Notes under the pieces: model-generated
The model's input: only the letters and a program-made list of their open reading frames with translations
What the model was told of the DNA's origin: nothing
Databases searched by the model: none
Program-made: the position numbers and the translations under genes
In this document: positions 39,187 through 51,499 of the stretch, piece by piece
Layout: the number at the start of each line of letters is the position of its first letter
How positions within the stretch are numbered: position 1 is the stretch's first letter
DNA from: Sepiola atlantica
Lineage: Eukaryota; Mollusca; Cephalopoda; Sepiida; Sepiolidae
Assembly: GCA_963556195.1 (NCBI GenBank)
Contig: CAUVYP010001198.1
Location: 868,001 to 932,000 of the forward strand
Direction: 5' to 3'
DNA length: 64,000 nt

Positions 39187-40353
39187 TGTGAAACGAAACT
39201 TTGTAGACAGTCGCGGAGACACATTATCTACTGAAGTACCATGATTCAGAATAGCAGCTCTTGTACTGCCGGAGATATGTCGATACAAACTGAATACGCA
39301 AAACATCTACAAAATTTAGCGCGTTTAAAAGTTGATACCGCTTTTGTTTATAACTTTCAGATTTATTCGAATTGTGCCACGAAACTTTGCAGACCATCGC
39401 GGAGAGGCATTTTCTACTGAAGTACCAAGTTTCAGAAGTGCAGCTCTTGTACTGCCGGAGATATGTCGATACAAACTGAATACGCAAAACATCAACAAAA
39501 TTTAGCGCGTTTTAAAGTTGATATCGCTTTTGTTTATAACTTCCACATTTATTCGAATTGTGCCACGAAACTTTACAGACCATCGCGGGGACACATTTTC
39601 TACTGAAGTACCAAGTTTCAGAAGTGCAGCTCTAGTACTGCCAGAGATATGTCGATACAAACTGAATACGCAAAACATCTACAAAATTTAGCGCGTTTAA
39701 AAGTTGATAGAGCTTTTGTTTATAACTTTCAGATTTATTCGAATTGTGCCACGAAACTTTGCAGACCATCGCGGAGAGACATTTTTACTGAAGTACCTAG
39801 TTTCAGAAGTGCAGCTCTTGTACTGCCGGAGATATGTCGATACAAACTGAATACGCAAAACATCAACAAAATTTAGCGCGTTTTAAAGTTAATAGCGCTT
39901 TTGTTTATAACTTCCACATTTATTCGAATTGTGCCACGAAACTTTGCAGACCATCGCGGAAAGGCATTTTCTACTGAAGTACCAAGTTTCAGAAGTGCAG
40001 CTCTTGTACTGCCAGAGATATGTCGATACAAACTGAATACGCAAAACATCTACAAAATTTAGCGCGTTTAAAAGTTGATAGCGCTTTTGTTTATAACTTT
40101 CAGATTTATTCGAATTGTGCCACGAAACTTTGCAGACCATCGCGGAGAGGCATTTTCTACTGAAGTACAAAGTTTCAGAAGTGCAGCTCTTGTACTGCCG
40201 GAGATATGTCGATACAAACTGAATACGCAAAACATCAACAAAATTTAGCGCGTTTTAAAGTTGATATCGCTTTTGTTTATAACTTCCACATTTATTCGAA
40301 TTGTGCCACGAAACGTTACAGTCCATCGCGGGGAGGCATTTTCTACTGAAGTA
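38693..40353 (+). repeat. Nine-monomer block P, copy 2
   Basis: Repeats 32,745-34,405. A private change is aaaattcagcgcg (near 38,940). After about 40,353 it continues as a C-subtype chain like that at 13.8-15 kb, whereas copy 1 turns into block R. Confidence 0.82.
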
Positions 40354-41465
40354 CCAAGTTTCAGAAGTGCAGCTCTTGTACTACCGGAGATATGTCGATA
40401 CAAACTGAATACGCAAAACATCAACAAAATTAAGCGCGTTTTAAAGTTGATAGCGCTTTTGTTTATAACTTTCACATTTATTTGAATTGTGAAACGAAAC
40501 TTTGTAGACAGTCGCGGAGACACATTTTCTACTGGTGTACCAAGTTTCAGAAGTGCAGCTCTTGTACTGCCGGAGATATGTCGATACAAACTGAATACAC
40601 AAAACATCGACAAAATTCAGCGCGTTTTAAAGTTGATATCGCTTTTGTTTATAACTTCCACATTTATTCGAATTGATCCACGAAACTTTGCAGACCATCG
40701 CGGAGAGGCATTTACTACTGAAGTACCAAGTTTCAGAAGTGCAGCTCTTGTACTACCGGAGATATGTCGATACAAACTGAATACGCAAAACATCAACAAA
40801 ATTTAGCGCGTTTTAAAGTTGATATCGCTTTTGTTTATAACTTCCACATTTATTCGAATTGTGAAACGAAACTTTGTAGACAGTCGCGGAGACACATTTT
40901 CCACTGAAGTACCAAGTTTCAGAAGTGCAGCTCTTGTACTACCGGAGATGTGTCGATACAAACTGAATACGCAAAACATCTACAAAATTTAGTGCGTTTT
41001 AAAGTTGATATCGCTTTTGTTTATAACTTCCACATTTATTCAAATTGTGAAACGAAACTTTGTAGACAGTCGCGGAACCACATTATCTACTGATGTACCA
41101 TGTTTCAGAATGGCAGCTCTTGTACTGCCGGAGATATGTCGATACAAACTGAATACGCAAAACATCTACAAAATTTAGCGCGTTTAAAAGTTGATAGCGC
41201 TTTTGTTTATAACTTTCAGATTTATTCGAATTGTGCCACGAAACTTTGCATACCATCGCGGAGAGGCATTTTCTACTGAAGTACCAAGTTTTAGAAGTGC
41301 AGCTCTTGTACTGCCGGAGATATGTCGATACAAACTGAATACGCAAAACATCAACAAAATTTAGCGCGTTTTAAAGTTGATATCGCTTTTGTTTATAACT
41401 TCCACATTTATTCGAATTGTGCCACGAAACTTTACAGACTATCGCGGGGACACATTTTCTACTGA
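39640..41465 (+). repeat. Block T, copy 1 (about ten monomers)
   Basis: Matches 41,869-43,694 at 2,229 bp (12 x 186 - 3), with shared marks gcggaaaggc, acgttacagtcc, a perfect dyad unit, gatccacg, tttattcaaattg, cattatctactgatg and caagttttagaag. Private changes are gcggaaccac (near 41,074) and cagactatcg (near 41,436). The unit order also resembles 13.8-15.0 kb in the first large block. Confidence 0.8.
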
Positions 41466-41469
41466 AGTA

Positions 41470-41839
41470 CCAAGTTTCAGAAGTGCAGCTCTTGTACTGC
41501 CAGAGATATGTCGATACAAACTGAATACGCAAAACATCTACAAAATTTAGCGCGTTTAAAAGTTGATAGAGCTTTTGTTTATAACTTTCAGATTTATTCG
41601 AATTGTGCCACGAAACTTTGCAGACCATCGCGGAGAGACATTTTTACTGAAGTACCTAGTTTCAGAAGTGCAGCTCTTGTACTGCCGGAGATATGTCGAT
41701 ACAAACTGAATACGCAAAACATCAACAAAATTTAGCGCGTTTTAAAGTTAATAGCGCTTTTGTTTATAACTTCCACATTTATTCGAATTGTGCATGGAAC
41801 TTTGCAGACCATCGCGGAAAGGCATTTTCTACTGAAGTA
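41470..41839 (+). repeat. Dimer (370 bp) duplication, unit 1, with a damaged monomer
   Basis: Two monomers minus 2 bp, repeated at a shift of 370 bp. Shared marks are gttgatagagc and gagagacatttttactg with agtacctag. Near 41,791 the unit reads gtgcatggaac, where every comparable unit has gtgccacgaaac. This 1-bp-shorter scrambled form was seen nowhere else. Confidence 0.75.
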
Positions 41840-42209
41840 CCAAGTTTCAGATGTGCAGCTCTTGTACTGCCAGAGATATGTCGATACAAACTGAATACGC
41901 AAAACATCAACAAAATTTAGCGCGTTTAAAAGTTGATAGAGCTTTTGTTTATAACTTTCAGATTTATTCGAATTGTGCCACGAAACTTTGCAGACCATCG
42001 CGGAGAGACATTTTTACTGAAGTACCTAGTTTCAGAAGTGCAGCTCTTGTACTGCCGGAGATATGTCGATACAAACTGAATACGCAAAACATCAACAAAA
42101 TTTAGCGCGTTTTAAAGTTAATAGCGCTTTTGTTTATAACTTCCACATTTATTCGAATTGTGCCACGAAACTTTGCAGACCATCGCGGAAAGGCATTTTC
42201 TACTGAAGT
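41840..42209 (+). repeat. Dimer (370 bp) duplication, unit 2
   Basis: Repeats the preceding dimer with a normal gtgccacg box. It has cagatgtgcagc (near 41,849) and catcaac (near 41,905), where unit 1 has cagaagtgcagc and catctac. It forms the start of block T copy 2. Confidence 0.75.
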
Positions 42210-43694
42210 ACCAAGTTTCAGAAGTGCAGCTCTTGTACTGCCAGAGATATGTCGATACAAACTGAATACGCAAAACATCTACAAAATTTAGCGCGTTTAA
42301 AAGTTGATAGCGCTTTTGTTTATAACTTTCAGATTTATTCGAATTGTGCCACGAAACTTTGCAGACCATCGCGGAGAGGCATTTTCTACTGAAGTACCAA
42401 GTTTCAGAAGTGCAGCTCTTGTCCTGCCGGAGATATGTCGATACAAACTGAATACGCAAAACATCAACAAAATTTAGCGCGTTTTAAAGTTGATATCGCT
42501 TTTGTTTATAACTTCCACATTTATTCGAATTGTGCCACGAAACGTTACAGTCCATCGCGGGGAGGCATTTTCTACTGAAGTACCAAGTTTCAGAAGTGCA
42601 GCTCTTGTACTACCGGAGATATGTCGATACAAACTGAATACGCAAAACATCAACAAAATTAAGCGCGTTTTAAAGTTGATAGCGCTTTTGTTTATAACTT
42701 TCACATTTATTTGAATTGTGAAACGAAACTTTGTAGACAGTCGCGGAGACACATTTTCTACTGGTGTACCAAGTTTCAGAAGTGCAGCTCTTGTACTGCC
42801 GGAGATATGTCGATACAAACTGAATACACAAAACATCGACAAAATTCAGCGCGTTTTAAAGTTGATATCGCTTTTGTTTATAACTTCCACATTTATTCGA
42901 ATTGATCCACGAAACTTTGCAGACCATCGCGGAGAGGCATTTACTACTGAAGTACCAAGTTTCAGAAGTGCAGCTCTTGTACTACCGGAGATATGTCGAT
43001 ACAAACTGAATACGCAAAACATCAACAAAATTTAGCGCGTTTTAAAGTTGATATCGCTTTTGTTTATAACTTCCACATTTATTCGAATTGTGAAACGAAA
43101 CTTTGTAGACAGTCGCGGAGACACATTTTCCACTGAAGTACCAAGTTTCAGAAGTGCAGCTCTTGTACTACCGGAGATGTGTCGATACAAACTGAATACG
43201 CAAAACATCTACAAAATTTAGTGCGTTTTAAAGTTGATATCGCTTTTGTTTATAACTTCCACATTTATTCAAATTGTGAAACGAAACTTTGTAGACAGTC
43301 GCGGAGACACATTATCTACTGATGTACCATGTTTCAGAATGGCAGCTCTTTTACTGCCGGAGATATGTCGATACAAACTGAATACGCAAAACATCTACAA
43401 AATTTAGCGCGTTTAAAAGTTGATAGCGCTTTTGTTTATAACTTTCAGATTTATTCGAATTGTGCCACGAAACTTTGCATACCATCGCGGAGAGGCATTT
43501 TCTACTGAAGTACCAAGTTTTAGAAGTGCAGCTCTTGTACTGCCGGAGATATGTCGATACAAACTGAATACGCAAAACATCAACAAAATTTAGCGCGTTT
43601 TAAAGTTGATATCGCTTTTGTTTATAACTTCCACATTTATTCGAATTGTGCCACGAAACTTTACAGACCATCGCGGGGACACATTTTCTACTGA
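41869..43694 (+). repeat. Block T, copy 2
   Basis: Repeats 39,640-41,465. Private changes are cttgtcctgcc (near 42,420) and gcagctcttttactg (near 43,344). The right edge is where accacgtgtcag starts near 43,694. That sequence leads into units ordered as in 26.2-27.4 kb. Confidence 0.8.
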
Positions 43695-45210
43695 AGTACC
43701 ACGTGTCAGAAGTGCAGCTCTTGTACTACCGGAGATGTGTCGATACAAACTGAATACGCAAAACATCTACAAAATTTAGTGCGTTTTAAAGTTGATATCG
43801 CTTTTGTTTATAACTTCCACATTTATTCGAATTGTGAAACGAAACTTTGCAGACCGTCGCGGAGAGGAATTTTCTACTGAAGTACCAAGTTTCAGAAGTG
43901 CAGCTCTTGTACTACCGGAGATGTGTCGATACAAACTGAATACGCAAAACATCTACAAAATTTAGTGCGTTTTAAATTTGATATCGCTTTTGTTTACACC
44001 TTCCACATTTATTCGAATTGTGAAACGAAACTTTGTAGACAGTCGCGGAGACACATCTTCTACTGAAGTACCAAGTTTCAGAAGTGCAGCTCTTGTACTA
44101 CCGGAGATATGTCGATACAAACTGAATACGCAAAACATCAACAAAATTTAGCGCGTTTTAAAGTTGGTAGCGCTTTTGTTTATAACTTCCACATTTATTC
44201 GAATTGTGAAACGAAACTTTGTAGACAGTCGCGGAGACACATTTTCCACTGAAGTACCAAGTTTCAGAAGTGCAGCTCTTGTACTACCGGAGATGTGTCG
44301 ATACAAACTGAATACGCAAAACATCTACAAAATTTAGTGCGTTTTAAAGTTGATATCGCTTTTGTTTATAACTTCCACATTTATTCGAATTGTGAAACGA
44401 AACTTTGTAGACAGTCGCGGAGACACATTATCTACTGAAATACCATGTTTCAGAATGGCAGCTCTTTTACTGCCGGAGATATGTCGATACAAACTGAATA
44501 CGCAAAACATCTACAAAATTTAGCGCGTTTAAAAGTTGATAGCGCTTTTGTTTATAACTTTCAGATTTATTCGAATTGTGCAACGAAACTTTGCAGACCA
44601 TCGCGGAGAGGCATTTTCTACTGAAGTACCAAGTTTCAGAAGTGCAGCTCTTGTACTGCCGGAGATATGTCGTCACAAACTGAATACGCAAAACATCGAC
44701 AAAATTTAGCGCGTTTTAAAGTTGATATCGCTTTTGTTTATAACTTCCACATTTATTCGAATTGTGCCACGAAACTTTGCAGACAGTCGCGGTGACACAT
44801 TTTCTACTGAAGTACCAAGTTTAAGATGCAGCAGATCTTGTACTACCGGAGATGTGTCGATACAAACTGAATACGCAAAACATCTACAAAATTTAGTGCG
44901 TTTTTAAGTTGATATCGCTTTTTTTATAACTTCCACATTTATTCGAATTGTGAAACGAAACTTTGTAGACACTCGCGGAGACACATCTTCTACTGAAGTA
45001 CCAAGTTTCAGAAGTGCAGCTCTTGTACTGCCAGAGATATGTCGATACAAACTGAATACGCAAAACATCTACAAAATTTAGCGCGTTTAAAAGTTGATAG
45101 AGCTTTTGTTTATAACTTTCAGATTTATTCGAATTGTGCCACGAAACTTTGCAGACCATCGCGGAGAGGCATTTTTACTGAAGTACCTAGTTTCAGAAGT
45201 GCAGCTCTTG
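43690..45210 (+). repeat. Mosaic link resembling 26.2-27.4 kb of the left domain
   Basis: Eight monomers whose order (accacgtgtcag, gcagaccgtcgcgg, cacatcttc, gttggtagcgc, gtcgtcac, aagatgcagcag, gctttttttataac, gatagagc) follows that near 26.2-27.45 kb at about 17,476 bp (94 x 186 - 8). It differs by inserting the right-domain unit with cattatctactgaaatacc. Private marks are tttacaccttcc (near 43,994) and gcggtgacac (near 44,789). It appears to be the join between the two HOR domains. Confidence 0.68.
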
Positions 45211-47105
45211 TACTGTTGGAGATATGTCGATACAAACTGAATACGCAAAACATCAACAAAATTTAGCGCGTTTTAAAGTTGATATCGCTTTTGTTTATAA
45301 CTTCCACATTTATTCGAATTGTGCCACGAAACTTTACAGACCATCGCGGGGACACATTTTCTACTGAAGTACCACGTTTCAGAAGTGCAGCTCTTGTACT
45401 ACCGGAGATGTGTCGATACAAACTGAATACGCAAAACATCAACAAAATTTAGTGCGTTTTAAAGTTGATATCGCTTTTGTTTATAACTTCCACATTTATT
45501 CGAATTGTGAAACGAAACTTTGTAGACAGTCGCGAAGACATATTTTCTACTGAAGTACCAAGTTTCAGAAGTGCAGCTCTTGTACTACCGGAGATGTGTC
45601 GATACAAACTGAATACGCAAAACATCTACAAAATTTAGTGCGTTTTTAAGTTGATATCGCTTTTTTTATAACTTCCACATTTATTCGAATTGTGAAACGG
45701 AACTTTGTACACAGTCGCGGAGATACATTTTCTACTGAAGTACCAAGTTTCAGAAGTGCAGCTATTGTACTACCGGAGATATGTCGATACAAACTGAATA
45801 CGCAAAACATCTACAAAATTTAGTGCGTTTTAAAGTTGATATCGCTTTTGTTTATAACTTCTACATTTATTCGAATTGTGCCACGAAACTTTGCAGACAG
45901 TCACGGAGACACATTTTCTACTGAAGTACCAAGTTTAAGAAGTGCAGCTCTTGTACTACCGGAGATATGTCGATACAAACTGAATACACAAAACATCGAC
46001 AAAATTCAGCGCGTTTTAAAGTTGATATCGCTTTTGTTTATAACTTCCACATTTATTCGAATTGTGCCACGAAACTTTGCAGACCATCGCGGAGAGGCAT
46101 TTACTACTGAAGTACCAAGTTTCAGAAGTGCAGCTCTTGTACTACCGGAGATATGTCGATACAAACTGAATACGCAAAACATCAACAAAATTTAGCGCGT
46201 TTTAAAGTTGATATCGCTTTTGTTTATAACTTCCACATTTATTCGAATTGTGAAACGAAACTTTGTAGACAGTAGCGGAGACACATTTTCCACTGAAGTA
46301 CCAAGTTTCAGAAGTGCAGCTCTTGTACTACCGGAGATGTGTCGATACAAACTGAATACGCAAAACATCTACAAAATTTAGTGCGTTTTAAAGTTGATAT
46401 CGCTTTTGTTTATAACTTCCACATTTGTTCGAATTGTGAAACGAAACTTTGTAGACAGTCGCGGAGACACATTATCTACTGAAGTACCATGGTTCAGAAT
46501 GGCAGCTCTTATACTGCCGGAGATATGTCGATACAAACTGAATACGCAAAACATCTACAAAATTAAGCGCGTTTAAAAGTTGATAGCGCTTTTGTTTATA
46601 ACTTTCAGATTTATTCGAATTGTGCCACGAAACTTTGCAGACCATCGCGGAGAGGCATTTTCTACTGAAGTACCAAGTTTCAGAAGTGCAGCTCTTGTAC
46701 TGCCGGAGATATGTCGATACAAACTGAATACGCAAAACATCAACAAAATTTAGCGCGTTTTAAAGTTGATATCGCTTTTGTTTATAACTTCCACATTTAT
46801 TCGAATTGTGCCACGAAACTTTACAGACCATCGCGGGGACACATTTTCTACTGAAGTACCAAGTTTCAGAAGTGCAGCTCTTGTACTGCCAGAGATATGT
46901 CGATACAAACTGAATACGCAAAACATCTACAAAATTTAGCGCGTTTAAAAGTTGATAGAGCTTTTGTTTATAACTTTCAGATTTATTCGAATTGTGCCAC
47001 GAAACTTTGCAGACCATCGCGGAGAGGCATTTTCTACTGAAGTACGAAGTTTCAGAAGTGCAGCTCTTGTACTGCCGGAGATATGTCGATACAAACTGAA
47101 TACGC
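45211..47105 (+). repeat. Right-domain block, partly matching 52.7-53.6 kb
   Basis: About ten monomers. The part from 46,200 matches 52,710-53,615 at 6,508 bp (35 x 186 - 2). The first part carries the gtgaaacggaactttgtacac unit (near 45,695), also found near 48,483, 55,735, 57,221 and 61,497. Private marks are tactgttggag (near 45,210), cacatttgttcg (near 46,422) and agtacgaag (near 47,041). Confidence 0.7.
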
Positions 47106-47109
47106 AAAA

Positions 47110-48215
47110 CATCTACAAAATTTAGCGCGTTTAAAAGTTGATAGCGCTTTTGTTTATAACTTTCAGATTTATTCGATTTGTGCCACTAAACTTTAAAGAC
47201 AACTGCGGAGAGGCATTTTCTACTGAAGTACCAAGTTTCAGAAGTGCAGCTCTTGTACTGCCGGAGATGTGTCGATACAAACTGAATACGCAAAACATCT
47301 ACAAAATTTAGTGCGTTTTTAAGTTGATATCGCTTTTGTTTATAACTTCCACATTTATTCGAATTGTGAAACGAAACTTTGCAGACAGTCGCGCAGACAC
47401 ATTTTCTACTGAGGTACCAAGTGTAAGAAGTGCAGCTCTTGTACTACCGGAGATATGTCGATACAAACTGAATACGTAAAACATCTACAAAATTTAGCGC
47501 GTCTTAAAGTTCATATCGCTTTTGTTTATAACTTTCAGATTTATTCGAATTGTGCCACGAAACTTTGCAGACCATCGCGGAGAGGCATTTTCTACTGAAG
47601 TACCAAGTTTCAGAAGTGCAGCTCTTGTACTGCCGGAGATATGTCGATACAAACTGAATACGCAAAACATCAACAAAATTTAGCGCGTTTTAAAGTTGAT
47701 ATCGCTTTTGTTTATAACTTCCACATTTATTCGAATTGTGCCACGAAACTTTACAGACCATCGCGGGGACACATTTTCTACTGAAGTACCACGTTTCAGA
47801 AGTGCAGCTCTTGTACTACCGGAGATGTGTCGATACAAACTGAATACACAAAACATCGACAAAATTCAGCGCGTTTTAAAGTTGATATCGCTTTTGTTTA
47901 TAACTTCCACATTTATTCGAATTGATCCACGAAACTTTGCAGACCATCGCGGAGAGGCATTTACTACTGAAGTACCAAGTTTCAGAAGTGCAGCTCTTGT
48001 ACTACCGGAGATATGTCGATACAAACTGAATACGCAAAACATCAACAAAATTTAGCGCGTTTTAAAGTTGATATCGCTTTTGTTTATAACTTCCACATTT
48101 ATTCGAATTGTGAAACGAAACTTTGTAGACAGTCGCAGAGACACATTTTCTACTGAAGTACCAAGTTTCAGAAGTGCAGCTCTTGTACTACCGGAGATAT
48201 GTCGATACAAACTGA
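47110..48215 (+). repeat. Block W, copy 1 (six monomers)
   Basis: Matches 48,782-49,887 at 1,672 bp (9 x 186 - 2). Shared marks are gtgccactaaactttaaag, ctactgaggtacc with atacgtaaaac, ttaaagttcatatcg, and gtcgcagagacac. One internal monomer differs in kind: ttacagaccatcgcgggg here, gcagacagtcgcgg there. A private scramble is agacaactgcgg near 47,198. Confidence 0.73.
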
Positions 48216-48781
48216 ATACGCAAAACATCTAAAAAATTTAGTGCGTTTTAAAGTTGATATCGCTTTTGTTTATAACTTCCACATTTATTCGAATTGTGAA
48301 ACGAAACTTTGTAGACAGTCGCGAAGACACATTTTCTACTGAAGTACCAAGTTTCAGAAGTGCAGCTCTTGTACTACCGGAGATGTGTCGATACAAACTG
48401 AATACGCAAAACATCTACAAAATTTAGTGCGTTTTTAAGTTGATATCGCTTTTTTTATAACTTCCACATTTATTCGAATTGTGAAACGGAACTTTGTACA
48501 CAGTCGCGAAGATACATTTTCTACTGAAGTACCAAGTTTCAGAAGTGCAGCTATTGTACTACCGGAGATATGTCGATACAAACTGAATACGCAAAACATC
48601 TACAAAATTTAGCGCGTTTAAAAGTTGATAGCGCTTTTGTTTATAACTTTCAGATTTATTCGAATTGTGCCACGAAATTTACAGACCATCGCGGAGAGGC
48701 ATTTTCTACTGAAGTACCAAGTTTCAGAAGTGCAGCTATTGTACTGCCAGAGATATGTCGATACAAACTGAATACGCAAAA
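48216..48781 (+). repeat. Three-monomer spacer between W copies
   Basis: Contains gctttttttataac (near 48,450) and the gtgaaacggaactttgtacac unit, matching 45.45-45.8 kb at 2,789 bp (15 x 186 - 1). Near 48,675 it has cacgaaatttacag, a 1-bp loss. No other content. Confidence 0.68.
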
Positions 48782-49887
48782 CATCTACAAAATTTAGCGC
48801 GTTTAAAAGTTGATAGCGCTTTTGTTTATAACTTTCAGATTTATTCGAATTGTGCCACTAAACTTTAAAGACCATCGCGGAGAGGCATTTTCTACTGAAG
48901 TACCAAGTTTCAGAAGTGCAGCTCTTGTACTGCCGGAGATGTGTCGATACAAACTGAATACGCAAAACATCTACAAAATTTAGTGCGTTTTTAAGTTGAT
49001 ATCGCTTTTGTTTATAACTTCCACATTTATTCGAATTGTGAAACGAAACTTTGCAGACAGTCGCGGAGACACATTTTCTACTGAGGTACCAAGTTTAAGA
49101 AGTGCAGCTCTTGTACTACCGGAGATATGTCGATACAAACTGAATACGTAAAACATCTACAAAATTTAGCGCGTCTTAAAGTTCATATCGCTTTTGTTTA
49201 TAACTTTCAGATTTATTCGAATTGTGCCACGAAACTTTGCAGACCATCGCGGAGAGGCATTTTCTACTGAAGTACCAAGTTTCAGAAGTGCAGCTCTTGT
49301 ACTGCCGGAGATATGTCGATACAAACTGAATACGCAAAACATCAACAAAATTTAGCGCGTTTTAAAGTTGATATCGCTTTTGTTTATAACTTCCACATTT
49401 ATTCGAATTGTGCCACGAAACTTTGCAGACAGTCGCGGAGACACATTTTCCACTGAAGTACCAAGTTTAAGAAGTGCAGCTCTTGTACTACCGGAGATAT
49501 GTCGATACAAACTGAATACACAAAACATCGACAAAATTCAGCGCGTTTTAAAGTTGATATCGCTTTTGTTTATAACTTCCACATTTATTCGAATTGATCC
49601 ACGAAACTTTGCAGACCATCGCGGAGAGGCATTTACTACTGAAGTACCAAGTTTCAGAAGTGCAGCTCTTGTACTACCGCAGATATGTCGATACAAACTG
49701 AATACGCAAAACATCAACAAAATTTAGCGCGTTTTAAAGTTGATATCGCTTTTGTTTATAACTTCCACATTTATTCGAATTGTGAAACGAAACTTTGTAG
49801 ACAGTCGCAGAGACACATTTTCTACTGAAGTACCAAGTTTCAGAAGTGCAGCTCTTGTACTACCGGAGATATGTCGATACAAACTGA
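48782..49887 (+). repeat. Block W, copy 2
   Basis: Repeats 47,110-48,215. A private change is taccgcagatatg near 49,677. It is followed by gttggtagcgc and a unit with tttattacttcc (near 49,943), the start of a partial right-domain cassette. Confidence 0.73.
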
Positions 49888-51499
49888 ATACGCAAAACAT
49901 CAACAAAATTTAGCGCGTTTTAAAGTTGGTAGCGCTTTTGTTTATTACTTCCACATTTATTCGAATTGTGAAACGAAACTTTGTAGACAGTCGCGGAGAC
50001 AGATTTTCCACTGAAGTACAAAGTTTCAGAAGTGCAGCTCTTGTACTACCGGAGATGTGTCGATACAAACTGAATACGCAAAACATCTACAAAATTTAGT
50101 GCGTTTTAAAGTTGATATCGCTTTTGTTTATAACTTCCACATTTATTCGAATTGTGAAACGAAACTTTGTAGACAGTCGCGGAGACACATTATCTACTGA
50201 AATACCATGTTTCAGAATGGCAGCTCTTTTACTGCCGGAGATAGGTCGATACAAACTGAATACGCAAAACATCTACAAAATTTAGCGCGTTTAAAAGTTG
50301 ATAGCGCTTTTGTTTATAACTTTCAGATTTATTCGAATTGTGCCACGAAACTTTGCAGACCATCGCGGAGAGGCATTTTCTACTGAAGTACCAAGTTTCA
50401 GAAGTGCAGCTCTTGTACTGCCGGAGATATGTCGTCACAAACTGAATACGCAAAACATCGACAAAATTTAGCGCGTTTTAAAGTTGATATCGCTTTTGTT
50501 TATAACTTCCACATTTATTCGAATTGTGCCACGAAACGTTGCAGACAGTCGCGGAGACACATTTTCTACTGAAGTACCAAGTTTAAGAAGTGCAGCTCTT
50601 GTACTACCGGAGATATGTCGATACAAACTGAATACACAAAACATCGACAAAATTCAGCGCGTTTTAAAGTTGATATCGCTTTTGTTTATAACTTCCACAT
50701 TTATTCGAATTGATCCACGAAACTTTGCAGACCATCGCGGAGAGGCATTTACTACTGAAGTACCAAGTTTCAGAAGTGCAGCTCTTGTACTACCGGAGAT
50801 ATGTCGATACAAACTGAATACGCAAAACATCTACAAAATTTAGCGCGTTTTAAAGTTGATATCGCTTTTGTTTATAACTTCCACATTTATTCGAATTGTG
50901 CCACGAAACTTTGCAGACAGTCGCGGAGACACATTTTCCACTGAAGTACCAAGTTTCAGAAGTGCAGCTCTTGTACTACCGGAGATGTGTCGATACAAAC
51001 TGAATACGCAAAACATCTACAAAATTTAGTGGGTTTTTAAAGTTGATATCGCTTTTGTTTATAACTTCCACATTTATTCGAATTGTGAAACGAAACTTTG
51101 TAGACAGTCGCGGAGACACATTATCTACTGAAGTACCATGTTTCAGAATAGCAGCTCTTGTACTGCCGGAGATATGTCGATACAAACTGAATACGCAAAA
51201 CATCTACAAAATTTAGCGCGTTTAGAAGTTGATACCGCTTTTGTTTATAACTTTCAGATTTATTCGAATTTTGCCACGAAACTTTGCAGACCATCGCGGA
51301 GAGGCATTTTCTACTGAAGTACCAAGTTTCAGAAGTGCAGCTCTTGTACTGCCGGAGATATGTCGATACAAACTGAATACGCAAACATCAACAAAATTTA
51401 GCGCGTTTTAAAGTTGATATCGCTTTTGTTTATAACTTCCACATTTATTCGAATTGTGCCACGAAACTTTACAGACCATCGCGGGGACACATTTTCTAC
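49888..51499 (+). repeat. Partial right-domain cassette plus D-type units
   Basis: The first three monomers (to about 50,465) match 35,045-35,595 at 14,869 bp and 58,095-58,645 at 8,181 bp. The array then turns to an aagtttaagaag unit, a gatccacg unit, and a unit with gtgggtttttaaag (near 51,029, 1 bp longer). Near 51,383 acgcaaacatc has lost an a. Confidence 0.7.
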
